A DNA stretch of 64,000 bases from Phymatolithon calcareum (Eukaryota > Rhodophyta > Florideophyceae > Hapalidiales), in NCBI GenBank assembly GCA_977006965.1, contig OZ345368.1, forward strand, positions 1,798,001-1,862,000, given 5' to 3'. Positions 10,552 to 22,944 of the stretch are shown in pieces. How positions within the stretch are numbered: position 1 is the stretch's first letter; each line of letters starts with the position of its first letter. The translations under genes were made by a program, and so were the position numbers. The notes under the pieces are model-generated. The model did no database searches. It was not told the origin of the DNA and saw nothing but the letters and a program-made list of their open reading frames with translations.

Positions 10552-13500
10552 ACGGTCCTGGAAGGTACCGCAGGGGCGGACGGTTTCGGTTCACCAGCAG
10601 CATGAAGTCCGCCAAGCCGGGAGAGGTTCCCATCTTCGACGACTATGTGAACCCGCGTGTATATCGAAGGCTGCTAGTTGACTGGATTAAGTTTCAGGAT
10701 CTGTCGGGCAGAGAGTCTTCGAAGAGACTCACGCTTGGTCAGCAGGCGCTGACCATCATCGCCAATATTCGCGGAAGCGTGGGACAAAGGCTCGGGCATG
10801 TGTCTGCGATGGTGAGTGCTGAGATGACTCGAGATGAGTTTTCGGAAGCTGTCGACCACATCCTGCATATGGTTGACCCGTTGGACAAAGAGACCGCCTT
10901 CATGGACACGGCGAAGGCTTGGAAGGAGCTCATGACAAAGTCGCACGCAAAGAAGCAGAGCTATGATCAGTACTGGAGTCAGTACAGTGCGCTGTGTACG
11001 CAATACGGATACTCGCACGGCACAGCAGCACAATCTCCGGGCGTACAGGAGTTGCTCGGGTTACTGTGCGTGTTGAACGCGAAGTTGAACCGCACTGAGT
11101 TTAATTGGGTTTTGCAAAACTCAATGGCATACCAAAAGGATGTCCTGAATGCAGCCGACCAGTCCCAATTGAAGATGGCATCGGCAGTGCACCGCACGGG
11201 ACAAGAGTCTGCCGCAGCGGCCATGGGACAGCTGCGCCGAGATGGAACTGCTGCACCAAGTGCAGAGTCCGCGGCAGGTCAGGGCGGCGTGTCTGCTTCG
11301 TCGCAGGAAGCGGGAGCAGGAGCAAGCTCTAGCACTACGCTCAGGATTCCAGAGATTGCTGCAGGTATCAGTGTTGAGCTCTCGGATATCAAGCGCAGAA
11401 ACGATCGCGCAATGCAGGCGATGGCGGTCCTTGTGGAAAAGTACGAGCAATTGCAGATACCGGACGACCAGCAAGACACTACAATTATGGACGATATTAG
11501 AGCGGTACGGACGAGCCTCGCTGCTAATACTGCATCTATTTCATCTTGCGAATCTGATTCAAAGACGCTGGCGGATAATATTTCTGCTGGTTCGCATCTG
11601 AGAGGAATTGCTAGTCCTACAGATTTGCGATTCGAGGCTGCAGCTCAAGACCCTCCGATTTTAAGTATGGACTCCGTTCGCATCGCATTACGGAGGCTTG
11701 ACCACGGCGACAGAGCGGCGGGAGAGAGAAGCACTGGAACTACGTTCGGAAAAGAGGACACGGTGCTAGAATCCGCGCTGACGAGTGACGATCGCCCAGC
11801 TTTAAAATGCTGGATATGCAAAGGAAACCACTTCGCCTACGAAAGGCCAGAGTGCAAAAAGGCATTGGATGCGAGGTCAAAGAATCAAGGAAGTTCCGGT
11901 GGTTCCCCTGGAGCTCGATCCAAAAAGTCAGTTGGTGGGAAACCGAAAGTACCTCCCGCTGGAAATCTGTTGACGAAACCCACTGTGGCATGGGCTGATT
12001 TACCCGACACCATATTTACATCGAAATCGGTCCTTTTTTCGAATCGGACGCTGGAATCACATGACAATTGTGCATGTATTGTGGACAGTGGCGCTACAGG
12101 GACTGTAGTTGGCCTAAAGAACTACGTGACGCTGTGCGGAGATCTGGGATTCAAGCCCGTTTTACTACCCAGACAGGATGGAGATTGCACATCGCACGCG
12201 TTCGGGACGAAGGGGAACAGCTCTGTGCCTCAGGATATCATTGGGCGCTGTATGTTCCCATTGCCAGTTGGACGCGGAGAATGGTTGCCCATATCAGCGA
12301 TGGTCGTCAACGGAGATGTGCCGTTCATGCTGGGGAAGGATTCCCTTCGTGACCACGACGCAGTAGAATTGCATGGGAAGGCATGGCTACAGATGAACGT
12401 TGGGGATAGGCAAGTGCGTTTCGAAACACCTGTCAGTAAGCACGACGGTCACGCCAGGATTATCTTGAGTAGCAAGTCAATCATGCATAATGTCGCTGAG
12501 TCGCTCATTGTTAATCACGGTAATCTGGAAAACAGTGACGTGGAAGCAGAACGTCTCATTCAAAAGATTCACGACAGAACGCATCTTCATGTGAAATCAA
12601 TGGAGCTATTGCTGAGAAGATCTGGCTCTTGGAAACCGGTAATGTCAGGTCTCATGAAGCAGATCGTGGGAAGATGTCATGTCTGCCTTCGGTGCGGTGA
12701 CCCAGAACCGAGCAAAAAGTTTAGTCTCTCAAAGCTACACAAAGAATTCAACGACAGGGTTTGCTTTGATATCATGTACTGGCAAGGCCGTGCCATTCTA
12801 CATTTCGTAGACTACGCTACCGGTTTTTCCGAGCTGAGCGCCATTTCGTCGAGAGAACTGCCCCACATCGTGCAAGTAATGCAGAATATCTGGCTGCTAA
12901 GACATGGCACGCCTGTGCAGATGATCGGGGATATGGAGTTCGACAAGTCTGTTATGCAAAAATGGGCTCACCAAAACTGCATTCAATTCAACGCGCTACC
13001 AGCTAGGAGACACAATAAGGCGGGGGCGGTTGAACGGAAGAATCGCGTTGTCAAAGACGTACTTGAAAAACTAAGCGCCGACAGGAAATACAAGGGCAGG
13101 CCGTTGAAAGATCGATTGACTGCGGCTTGTTATATTAGCAACATCATGTACGGGAACAGTAACGCGTCATCATTTGAGCTTGCAAGAGGATAAACGCCTT
13201 CCGCTGAGGGAACTGAACAAAAATTACTACCTGAAAAGTACCGCGTGGCCTACAAGGAAATGTGCGCGCGGCGGCTTCTTGCAAAAATTATGAAGGCGCG
13301 CCCATCGAACAAACGCGCAAAGGACATTATAGTCGGCGATTCTGTTCTGATTCTAGTGCCAGGAGGGGACAGACCACGGGGTAAATGGATGGAGGCGAGG
13401 GTCGCTTCTGTTCGTCAAGATGGATCTATCGTTTGTGGTACGGGTCGGAACGCGAAGACGATCGCCTCTGAGGATGTATGGACGATACCATCGAATTCGA

Positions 13501-15518
13501 TCGCTGCATCAGTAATTCGCGCCCAACACGGCATTCCAGCTGCTAGACATGAACGCATTCGAGTTGCAGAAGAGTACGATTATGAGGACTGTGCTAGCAG
13601 CAGCAGTGATGAAGATAGCGATACATCTGCCCCTGACGACGAGATACCCGAGACGGAGGATTCTACCACTGGTACAGTTGTAGGTGCGCCTGATTCTGGC
13701 GTTCCGCGAGCTTCCGTGGTCCAGGCAGTGGAGCCGCCAGCTGCACCAGTTCAAGAACAGAACATACAATCAGCTCAAGCACCACGGCGTTCCGCACGGA
13801 TTCGAAAACCCAACCCGAGGTACATTGAAAGTATGCTCGTCAACCCCATTGACAAGCCTAAGACGGAGCAAGATATTTTGAGTTACACGTTTGACGCTTT
13901 TCGTAATGTCCAATTTTATGGACGGGAAGCACCGTGGGTTCCGTCTTGGATTTTTGGTAAGGCTAAACAAGAAGAGGTTACAAAAAACTGGGTTCCCAAT
14001 ATCGAAGTTATAGCCGAGACGAAAATCCCGAAGAATGCCAACATTATTGGATCTCACTTTGTGTACAAGGTGAAATCCGATATAGATAACAAAGACCAAC
14101 GGTTGCTCAAACTAAAGGCCCGTTTATGTGTTCACGGGAATCGCGACGCGGAGCGGGACTCTCTGCGAACTGACGCCGCGATGGTTTCGCACGAGGGGTT
14201 CAGGATGGCCTATTCCATTTGCGTGAGCAACGGGTTCGTGTTAGGAAAAGCAGATATTCGAGGTGCATACACGCAAAGCGGCCAGGCCGTGCGTCAGGTG
14301 TATGTACAACCGCCGCGATATCTGGGCGCAAAGGGAACGTTTTGGTTATTGAAGGCAACTTTTTACGGGCTTGTATCGGCCGGTCGGAAGTGGCAAAGGA
14401 CCTCAGATGAGGTACTCATTAATTTGTTGGGCTTAAGTGTCGTGGTTGGAATGCCACAGCTCTTCAACAAATTCGAAAATGGTTTGGTTCTAACAATGGC
14501 CAAATATGTTGACGACCTTCTGGTGGTTGCGCGAAATTCCTGGTGGTTATCGTTTGCCCGGGGCGCGATATCGCAGTCGTTTGATGTCAGTCAATGGGCA
14601 CAAACGCCGTCTACATTGCAGGTGAACTCGACAGATGTCGATCAACATTCAGATTCAATAACGGTGGCAATGACGCAGTATGCGAAAGCTATCGAGACAA
14701 TTCAAATCCCGCCCGCGCGCCGCAAGCAAATTACGGAATCTGTGTCTAAACTGGAAGAGAGACAGGTAAGAACAATAGCGGGGAGGCTGGGCTACATGGG
14801 TGTGGCCGTCTCGCCGTTCTGCGCTTTCTCGGCGAGTTTCATGCAGCAAAGCATTCCAGAAATGACCATTGGAAACGTAAAGCAAGTGAATGCTTTAATT
14901 AGGGACACAATGAAAAGGTACCCAACACTCGTCTACTTGAAACCTGGGCAGGGCGAAGAAAACCGGGCCAGAATCGTCTCATACAGCGACGCAGGATATC
15001 CGCACTCAGGAAAGAACAAAAAGGTTGCACAAGAAGGCTGCTTAGTTGGGATTGCATTCGGAACGAAGGTGGGTAGAGTGTTCCATACACTTACCTGGAT
15101 GTCACGCAAACAGAGGCGGGCCTCTACATCATCAGCTTCCGCTGAAACCATGGCAGCGGTGATGGCGTTCGGTTGCGCGCTGGGCATAGCGATGACCTAC
15201 GCAAACGCGACTGGCGTTAAACTGCCCATTTCTCTTGTGGTTGACAGTCGGGGGTTGCATCGATACCTGGCAACTCAATCGCATCCCCGCGATCGTGCAG
15301 TCATGACCGAAGTGCACAATCTCCGTATGTGTTACGAGTCCGGGATGTTGGATTCCATAAGCTGGTTGCCTGGGGTTCGGAATCCAGCGGACGCGCTCAC
15401 GAAGCCTAGAAGTGGCGATACGAGCAACATCCTTGAAAGAATGCTAACGGAAGGCAGGCTGATCGATGACATTGACAACATCCGTGACTATGGCGCGGCG
15501 CTGGCCGAGGAAGAATAA
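10542..15518 (+). pseudogene. Copia-1 gag-pol polyprotein with one in-frame stop
   Basis: One frame covers everything. Gag starts at the ATG in the primer-binding site (MGPDGPGRYRR). A cysteine/histidine knuckle-like motif CWICKGNH lies near 11811. Protease has the DSGATG active site near 12082. Integrase has a CHVC zinc motif near 12678 and a core with D, D and E in FDIMYW, GDMEFD and AVERKN. RT has YVDDLL at 14506. RNase H spans about 14970-15420 (SYSDAGYPHS, SSASAETMA). A TAA at 13191-13193, just after FELARG between integrase and RT, splits it into 883 and 775 codons. Copia-2 has tyrosine at this place, so it looks like a single substitution. Otherwise the protein is complete. Host reads none of it; function is self-mobilisation. 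Confidence 0.9.
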
Positions 15519-15593
15519 CTCGGTCAAGGTGGCGGCGGTTGTGTTGATTCGGATCTTGAAATAATTCATAGGCGTTGCCCATGAAGGGGGGAG

Positions 15594-16007
15594 TGTTGAA
15601 CGTGAGAAGTCGAAGACGGATTGTTCGAGTGATATGAGTAGAATATTATGATTATGTTTTTAGGTGCCTCGTGTTGCAACCGGAGATACAAGGTGAGTAG
15701 GCTCCCGTGGCAGGAAACGAACGAGGAATGATCGAATGGTGACAATTAATTTCGCACCTGCCGAGCAGCGGACAACTGCTCAAGCCGGGGACCTGACAGG
15801 GCATAAGAACGCGAAAACAGATTGGGCGACGAGAGGAGAAAAAGGGGCCTCTGGGGGCGAGGGAAGTAAAGCTCTTTTTATTGAGGAAGGTCACATCCTG
15901 AGTCTGTGGTACGTTCTGCTCGAGCTCGGTGCCTCGCGAGAGCGTCTGCGATTGCCACTGGCTTCTCGGAGGACAGGCTCCTCCGCCGTGACGCTTGGCC
16001 TTTAACA
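15594..16007 (+). repeat. Copia-1 3' LTR
   Basis: 414 bp, from TGTTGAACG to TTAACA, preceded by a polypurine tract at 15583-15593 and followed by the target duplication. It gives the intact LTR form. About five differences from the 5' LTR were seen by eye. Confidence 0.92.
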
Positions 16008-17188
16008 GCTGCCTCGGTCGGCGTCGCTGACGACTATACTTCACTTCTGCGTGCACTCACAGACATCATAAAACGGAGCGTAGATTCATTTTGTTGTCAC
16101 AACTCTGCATCGAGTTGCAAGTTGCGACAGTTGTTGACCACTGTGAACGGCGACAAATCTTGCTGGTCGTCTGAAATTCCAGCCGCCTCGCTCGTGAGCG
16201 CGGACTGTCCGACCGATTCATCTCCGTATAATGCCGAAATGCCGCACCGTGGACTTGACTTGGCAGCGTCCGACTCGTATTGAGCTTGTCACCATACTCA
16301 CGGCGCACGGCAGCCCGTTTTAGTGGCCTTGAGACATGGCGAATTCTTCAAGGCATCAAGGGCACGCTTTGAGGAGCACTATAGCCAACCCCGCCTGCAC
16401 CATCGTCAACGTCTTACGCACAGCGTCGCTCGCAACACAACACTATCGCCATGCACTGCGTAAGCGGACTCACGTGTGTGTTCTGCACAGAAGTTGCAAT
16501 CTCCATTGCTTTACTTATGCACGTGAATGGGGCATAGCGCATGACCCATTGCGACACTCTTTCACTCTATCACCGGTCTGTCGACAATGCGTCCCGACAA
16601 AGCATTCGTGACAGGTAGAACTGACTTTATAGGGTCATGAATTGTCCGACGACTACTCTCGAACGTGGTCTATGTCACAGTGCTCACACGGCCGGCCAGC
16701 ACAGCGGGTCCTCTACCATCGATTGTTCTGGTGGGGACGTGGACGCCCGAAGCGGTTAGTGGCAAGTGATGCCACGTTGGGGGACGCATTACGGGACGAA
16801 TGGATATGCAACTTTTAAAATGGCGTGGAATCTGCTGCTGATGACTTTAGGCTCATATGGGCAGAAAGTCGGAGATTGCAACTGCAGCAATGCCGATCTA
16901 CGGGGAGCACTTTTTGACGATGGGCGCTGATTGCGGTACACGAGAGCGCATGCAACCCATTTTCATTTGGGAGTTTGCGGCGTACCAACCTCCGAAGTGT
17001 GGCACGGTGCTGGAAACATGCGACCGCGCTATCGTTGGGCAATGAAATCGGCGACACTATTACGTACGAGTATTCTCAGAATTTCGAGCGACACCACTGC
17101 GTTAAAGCGCTGGCTTTGGAAGTTGGCACTATCACTTGCGAATGAACGCCAGCATAGAGTGGCGGTGATTTTTCGAAGCTCTCTACAC
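16008..17188 (+). pseudogene. F-module of unit B, middle part
   Basis: Continues the module from 9192 after Copia-1 and runs to the hAT insertion. It includes the end of the F-module ORF (about 16012-16283) and the broken pieces equivalent to 3572-4400 in unit A. It ends in the 8-bp duplication CTCTACAC (17181-17188), and the module resumes at 22945. Confidence 0.6.
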
Positions 17189-17540
17189 CAGCGATGGTCT
17201 CGGACGGACGAAACCAGTCATCCGCCAATCCGGAGGCGAATTTTTGCCCTTTCTGGATAAAAGTGGAAAAATGGACTAACTAGTTGGCGGTCCATTGGAT
17301 CGAAAACTTCTTCCATCAATCGTAGTCCGGATAAATGTTGTCTGGATTTTTTTTGTCGCAGACGGATAAAGCATGATTTTGACAGTCGTAAATACTGTAA
17401 GCGGATGGTAATAAGGAATTACTGATTCGTTATGGACGGACGACGTAAACTATTATCGCAATCGGACGGGTGGCGGATTTGTTTCCGGATCCGTTATGGA
17501 TGGACCTCGTAATTTATCATTCCGGGTCGGATGGAGGGCG
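17189..17540. repeat. hAT subterminal repeats (GCGGAT-like), left end
   Basis: Short motifs related to GCGGAT/CGGACGG occur many times in both orientations in the first 350 bp. A similar cluster is found at about 22390-22944. In hAT elements such subterminal motifs are usually transposase-binding sites. The region has no gene. Confidence 0.6.
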
Positions 17541-17669
17541 GATTTACGCAGTTTCACACCACACCTCTGCGCTAATATGGCACCTTATTGCAATCTGGCA
17601 TGAACATAGAATAGTTGAAAGTAAGGAAACAATTTGGAAATCTAAAACCTAATTAAATACCTCTACCGG

Positions 17670-17678
17670 TATAAAAAG
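17670..17678 (+). promoter_or_regulatory. TATA box of hAT transposase
   Basis: TATAAAAAG lies about 72 bp before the transposase ATG, a suitable core promoter position for a short 5' leader. Confidence 0.5.
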
Positions 17679-17749
17679 GACATTCATCGCAAATATCGAC
17701 GTCACCATCACCATATTGCACAACGGCAATCAAAATTATTCTGTCTACC

Positions 17750-19915
17750 ATGGCGTCGAGCAGCTCTCCGTCTTGCGGCAGTCTTTCTGGACCCTTCCCA
17801 CCAAAGGACAAAAACGCCGCACAACACATTGTTGGTGAAATTATGGCTGGAAAGAATACCAACTTTCATCTAGTCGATCACGACTCCATCATCGGTCAGT
17901 CAAGAAGCACCAGTGTTCGGTCTTCAAAGTACGCAGGATGGATGCTACTGTGCTACATGAATACTAAGTTGCACTGTGGATACATTGTGTGCAAATACTA
18001 CGCCAATCATGTCTGCCCCTTGAACACCGCTGTTAGGCACTACAACCTAAGCGGTGGTGGAACAACAAACTTTTCGACTCATATGGCTAAGCATGACCCG
18101 CAGAATGCCTACTCTTCTGTTATGATGTGGAAGCTTGATCCGAGCACGAAGTCGCTTCTGGCCAACGCCGCCGCTACTGCTGTTTACAAGAACTTCCAAC
18201 CAGTAACCTGGACCCACGGAAAGGCCGGTGTCGCTGATTTTGCATCGGCAATATTCAAAGCAGGACAAAGCATGCCTCCCGGTAAGACACTCGATATAGA
18301 AGATGCTATGCCCTCGAGCAAGGATGTTAAAAACAGTTTACTGGAAACCGCGAGTGAGAAACGCGAGTTTGATGCTGCTATTGGGATACCAGATGCTCTT
18401 AAGATTGGAGGCGGAATGAGTTGCGATGGGTTGAAGCAAGGGAATACCGGCACCAAATATTATGATCTCACCCTGCACTACTTCCAATTTGGACCGAAAG
18501 ATGCTCTAACCGGGAATCAGAAAATAGTTCTGAAAAACAGGATTTTGCTTCTAGCTGAGCACAGCACGGCATTAGGAGAAACAGCAGTAGTAATCAGGGC
18601 TACTATTTCGAATAAGCTTCGCAATTTGTATAATATCGAATTTGAAACTCTCACCGAGAAATTCACCTTTGTAACTGACTGCACTGCTGTAATGCCTAAT
18701 ATTGTTGGAGCCTCAGTTTCTCAATCCGTACATCAGCTTGGATTGAAGTGGCTGGGATGCATTTGCCACCAGATTAACACTGCCATGCGGACTGCCTTCG
18801 ATAAGGCAAAGCTCCTGCAGACCAAAGATACCATTCTTGGCGAGGTTTGGCAGAACATTGACTGCGTGAAGACATTGGTGCGTATATTCAAGCAATCTGA
18901 CGCGAACAAAAAGCTTCCAGTTGGATGTACACTGAATCAAGAAGTTGAGACGCGTTGGTGCTCACTTTTTGCGGCTCTGCAGCGCACGCAGAAAGTAGCT
19001 CCATACATTCCCGCTATTATTTCATCCAGTGGCTCGCAGCCGGCGAAGACGGCTATGAACGGTGTCAAACGCACTACTTTTGGCGCGAATACATCTCTCC
19101 CCTACATTGACGCCGTCGAATGTGCGTGCGAACCGTTAGTGTCTGCGCTCAGGATTCTAGAGGCGAGCACGAAGCCAACCCTACACAAGGTTCTTCCGCT
19201 TTTAATGTGGTGCAAAAGTACGCTGTCGCAATTCGCGTCCGATCCCCGAGACGCAATACTGTCTACAGTTTCTGCCCGTGTTTTAGCCGTTCTCGATAAG
19301 GTAGTGATTACCCATGACATCTATATCGTCGCAATTTTGCTCCACCCTTTGCTGAAGTCGTGCTCTGCTGTTTCTGAAGAAGTTCTGCGGGCTGCCTACG
19401 TCGAACGTGGGGACCGGTTTGTGCGTGACGCGATACGAGAATCGTCGATGACTATGGCGGAGAAAATTCCAGATAGTATTCCTGCCAAAACGCCGTCTGA
19501 ACGCGAAAGTCGTAATGACTGCGAACAGGAAAGTAATGAACGTCATGACGTCGAGTCGGGCCACGGCGTCGAACCTCCAACCAAGAAATTTCGCTTGTCC
19601 AGTGTGTTTGACCGGAATAAAAGTACGCTCGACATGGACGAGTACTCTCTTTACAAATCAGAGCGCGTTTCTGATGCTGACGTGAAGATGATGCGCAAAG
19701 ACGAAGATATGGGTGTCGTTCGCTACTGGGTCAAAAATAAGTGCAAATATCCTCGTCTAAGCAATTTGGCTCTCCGCATTTTTGCCACACCCGCTTCATC
19801 GTGTACATCTGAGCGAAATTTCTCTGCAGTTAGCCGCATTGTGACTGACGATCGTACCCGACTCTCCGCACAAATGCTCGACGTCATTATGTATCTGCGC
19901 TCGTTTTTCTCGTGA
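17750..19915 (+). CDS. hAT family transposase
   Basis: 721 residues and uninterrupted. A BED-type zinc finger lies at about 65-120 (cysteines in CGYIVC, then HMAKH), expected to bind the element ends. The central part carries the RNase H-like catalytic region; TDCTAVMPNI and ETRWCSLFAAL fit conserved hAT blocks. The C-terminus (about 655-721) has the hAT dimerisation signature, with ATPASSCTSERNFSAVSRI and RLSAQMLDVIMYLRSFF. Its length is usual for the family. The ATG follows a TATA box. It catalyses cut-and-paste transposition of its own element. The assignment rests on the C-terminal motif, 8-bp duplication and inverted ends together. Confidence 0.93.
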   Translation: MASSSSPSCGSLSGPFPPKDKNAAQHIVGEIMAGKNTNFHLVDHDSIIGQSRSTSVRSSKYAGWMLLCYMNTKLHCGYIVCKYYANHVCPLNTAVRHYNLSGGGTTNFSTHMAKHDPQNAYSSVMMWKLDPSTKSLLANAAATAVYKNFQPVTWTHGKAGVADFASAIFKAGQSMPPGKTLDIEDAMPSSKDVKNSLLETASEKREFDAAIGIPDALKIGGGMSCDGLKQGNTGTKYYDLTLHYFQFGPKDALTGNQKIVLKNRILLLAEHSTALGETAVVIRATISNKLRNLYNIEFETLTEKFTFVTDCTAVMPNIVGASVSQSVHQLGLKWLGCICHQINTAMRTAFDKAKLLQTKDTILGEVWQNIDCVKTLVRIFKQSDANKKLPVGCTLNQEVETRWCSLFAALQRTQKVAPYIPAIISSSGSQPAKTAMNGVKRTTFGANTSLPYIDAVECACEPLVSALRILEASTKPTLHKVLPLLMWCKSTLSQFASDPRDAILSTVSARVLAVLDKVVITHDIYIVAILLHPLLKSCSAVSEEVLRAAYVERGDRFVRDAIRESSMTMAEKIPDSIPAKTPSERESRNDCEQESNERHDVESGHGVEPPTKKFRLSSVFDRNKSTLDMDEYSLYKSERVSDADVKMMRKDEDMGVVRYWVKNKCKYPRLSNLALRIFATPASSCTSERNFSAVSRIVTDDRTRLSAQMLDVIMYLRSFFS

Positions 19916-22380
19916 AATCTCGCGCCAAACTAACCCACGCCTGCCTTTGTTATTCTTCTGTTCGTCTTTTCCTCTAAATCGTTTCCGAAAACTCTCCAGA
20001 AATAATCCGTAAATGCTCTCCACATTAATAATGTAGTCTGTTTTTACTCTGATAACACTCCTTGGGATGCCACCGATGATTAGTAAATTCCATGCTCTAA
20101 CAAGAGCAGAGGTCGACACCATACGTCGTTGCTCTTCAGTGTGTCTCATTGAAGTTTAGGGATTCTCCTTTGAAACTGGAAAAGACGGCGATGAAAAGTG
20201 AGTGCGGCCTGACGTGTCACAGGAACCCATTTGTGTGCTTAATCTTGATAGTTCTTACTAGTTCTGTAGGTTAAAACATCTGATTATCCTTTCCCTGAAT
20301 AACATCAACTGTTTTTAACTTGGATAGCGCCTGTAATGAAGCGATTTGTACTCCAAATCAACCCAGAAACTAAGCCCACAATTTAGTGACGTACAAACCA
20401 GATGTTTTCCGGACAGTGGAGGTTCTGAAGATGAATTTGCGGATAAATTTTGTCTTCCTTTCACGATACAGATTGCATTTGGCAGATAAGATTCATTCAG
20501 GAGTATCTAAGCAGGGCATCACGACAACATCGTTTCTCTCCGTTAAAGGAAGAGATAATGATGGAAGAGGAAGGTAGAGCTTCCAAAACGGCAAAGAACT
20601 GAGTAATAACATCTCCTGCAAGTATTGAAAAGACTTACACATCCTGCAATTAGTCTTTTGTGTCTTGCCGAGAAGCGTCATTCATTACCCTTAACTTTGC
20701 AGAGTTCGGTCGCCGAAGCAAATGTTTCAAGAAATCATTGCACGTGAATCAAAAAGAACAGGCAGCTTTCTTACTTCATCACTGGCAACATGGGCAGACC
20801 AGCTTTTTAATTGTAAATGATTTTTCTCCCTACATCTAATCTTCGAAAACTTTTATCCAAAATCAAGCACTTACGGCCTTACCAATACCCACACCACGTT
20901 GCCCTCCACATAGTTTTTTGCACATCTCTAAGGCTGTATTAAAAGTGTTCCTTCTTTCCAGGGACGCCTTTGGTAACCATCTCAATATGCGAATGATAGT
21001 TACTTCGCTTCGCCAGCACATGGAATCTTGGAATAACTTGATACAAAAGACGATAAGCATAGACTAAATCCCCAATACGCAGGCTCCTTTCCATGCACCA
21101 ACACCACATGGGGATTCCGATCCCTGGCGCAAATCAGCCTCACTCGTATATACCCCAACCATTCCTCAAGTAGTCGGCCACCATACTTGCTAATGCGACA
21201 GCCTCAGATTTTCACAGCCGCCAAAGCCAACGGTTCCCAATGGCGCATCTTTTCGAACGCCACCGCATCTGTCGTCGCGTCTGCCCATCGCATCTCCCCA
21301 TGACGTGTCGGGTTGCATTTATCCCACCACCTTACAGGTATACCCATAATGCGCTGTGAAAGCCGTGCAGATTTACCAATACCAGCGCAATGAGTCAGAC
21401 GCATGGCAGTTGCATCCTGCATCCGCTCATTCAGCCGTAGCAGCTACAGCGACGCCTGTGTATGTCACTGCTACAGGGCCTTGTACCCTTGTGGGCTGTT
21501 TTCTAATTCGCTCACTATCGCTGCGGACAGTATGAGGCGTCTTTGCGTCGTCTCCAGTATGTTGAACAACGTTTTACCCACACTATGAGAACGAGTGTGC
21601 ACGTTCATCATGCTGGTCCGGGTTTTACGCACATACGCAGCGGCCCACCAAAAGTTGCTTCCAGGCTCGGCGAAAATTAATGCACAGTTGTTTGTCATTT
21701 CAAGCGCACGCGCTTTGCTTGTGCCAAGGAAGGAGGTCTCAAGACCATAATTACATCTGTGTTAGTGTTGCATTGGGTGCCGCGTAATTTGACAGTGCGA
21801 CCTGTTAGGTATTGAATGATGAAGAGGATGCGGGACGTACGTGCAGTTCGAAGATGAAAAATGGCAGCCGAGTACAATCTGTCTGCTATTGATGCTTCCG
21901 CATCCCGCGCTGCACCATCGGCGTTTCCGTGCACACGGTGGAAGACTAAACGTCAACCTCATGGTTCATGGCCCGAAAGTACCACTTGTGAGAGAATGAT
22001 ACTGTCCAGATTCACTGCCCATGATCACACGTGCATACCAGAGCATGGTTAACTGAAGAAAGATCAGCATAGTATTGTGAGCGGCACGAATATCAAAGAG
22101 AACGTTTTCTAGTAAGATAACCATTCCGCAAAACTTGGGATTTGCCATTACGGTTGGAGTCCAATGCCAAGTAAAAAAATCTTCCAGAGGGCGCCTGTCA
22201 TTATTCTCGGAAGTCGAACAAGAGTGGTTAACGGCAGTGGCTTCTCTTAAAATTCTTTCAAAACACTTGATCGTTGAAAAGCAAGCTGGCTGATCCAGGG
22301 ATTGATTGTACTGCAATTCTCGTTTGTGGATGTTTAGAGCTCGAACTCAACTTTTTGAGCACAGCACAACATGTTACTTC
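19916..22380 (-). other. hAT internal region after the transposase, unidentified minus-strand coding pieces
   Basis: About 2.5 kb between transposase and the right subterminal repeats. Several minus-strand pieces look protein-like: 22316-21966 (116 codons, WHWTPTVMANPKFCG), 21698-21471 (75 codons), 21422-21204 (72 codons, RLSQRIMGIPVRWWDK) and 21060-20863. Stops separate them, so they may be exons of a captured gene or a decayed second frame. Nothing is recognised. Other parts are AT-rich without signal. Confidence 0.4.
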
Positions 22381-22389
22381 TGCAGAGGA

Positions 22390-22944
22390 TAGAAGTTGCA
22401 ATCGTGCCGATGGACGTGGGAATCGCAGCCCCTTTCGTTGCATCATTACGGAAAGATCTTGTGCAGTGGCCCTTGTCAGTCAGATTGGATGCGGATTCGC
22501 ATCATCGGAACCTTGCATCGATGTGGACTCGGCTACAAATTGCGATGCGGATTCCAACTGACAATACTTGGATCCGATACGGATGACAGGCAGCCCACGC
22601 CGCCCATAAAGCGGATTGGATGCGGATGCGACAAAACGAAAATCTTGGTGACCGATTTTGTATTGAGAAAGCACACTCTCCGGATGGAGACTGATTTGTG
22701 ATTCGAAATCATCGCACGTGCACGGGCGGATTCATCAATCACCAGTTGCCTTGCTGGACGGATAGCTGATCAAAAATAATAATTTTTTAAGTCGCACAGA
22801 CGATAAAAATGTTAAAATTTTCAAAGCCTCCAAGATATTATTGGATTGGATAATATTTTCCAAAGTCGCAGTACCCAGTTGGACCCTCATTCGACGCCAC
22901 TTGGCGGACTGGACCCATCCGCAATCCGTCCGAGACGAACGCTG
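22390..22944. repeat. hAT subterminal repeats, right end
   Basis: More than ten copies of GCGGAT/CGGATG-like motifs in both orientations up to the right inverted repeat. The short open frames here are products of these repeats and are not genes. Confidence 0.6.

Larger units (their letters stand above)
9193..16007 (+). mobile_element. Copia-1: nearly complete Ty1/copia LTR retrotransposon
   Basis: The element starts TGTTGAA and ends TTAACA and is flanked by the 5-bp duplication GCTGC, which rejoins the unit B F-module exactly. It has LTRs, a primer-binding site at 10539-10551, one gag-pol frame in the order protease, integrase, RT, RNase H, and a purine tract (GAAGGGGGGAG) before the 3' LTR. 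The integrase-before-RT order defines Ty1/copia. The two LTRs differ at about five sites by eye, so the insertion is fairly recent. It is damaged by an insertion in the 5' LTR and one in-frame stop. Confidence 0.93.
17189..22944 (+). mobile_element. hAT DNA transposon, 5756 bp
   Basis: The ends are inverted repeats: left CAGCGATGGTCTCGGACGGA, right reading CAGCGTTCGTCTCGGACGGA on the minus strand. The flanks are the direct 8-bp repeat CTCTACAC (17181-17188, 22945-22952), the size typical of hAT. Removing the element restores the unit A sequence exactly. It encodes a full hAT transposase and a long 3' part of unknown content. Intact ends and an open transposase suggest a young, possibly active element. 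Confidence 0.95.

Noticed and set aside
15906-16283. 125-codon ORF joining LTR and F-module
   Set aside because: It is a chance fusion created by the Copia-1 insertion at 16008.
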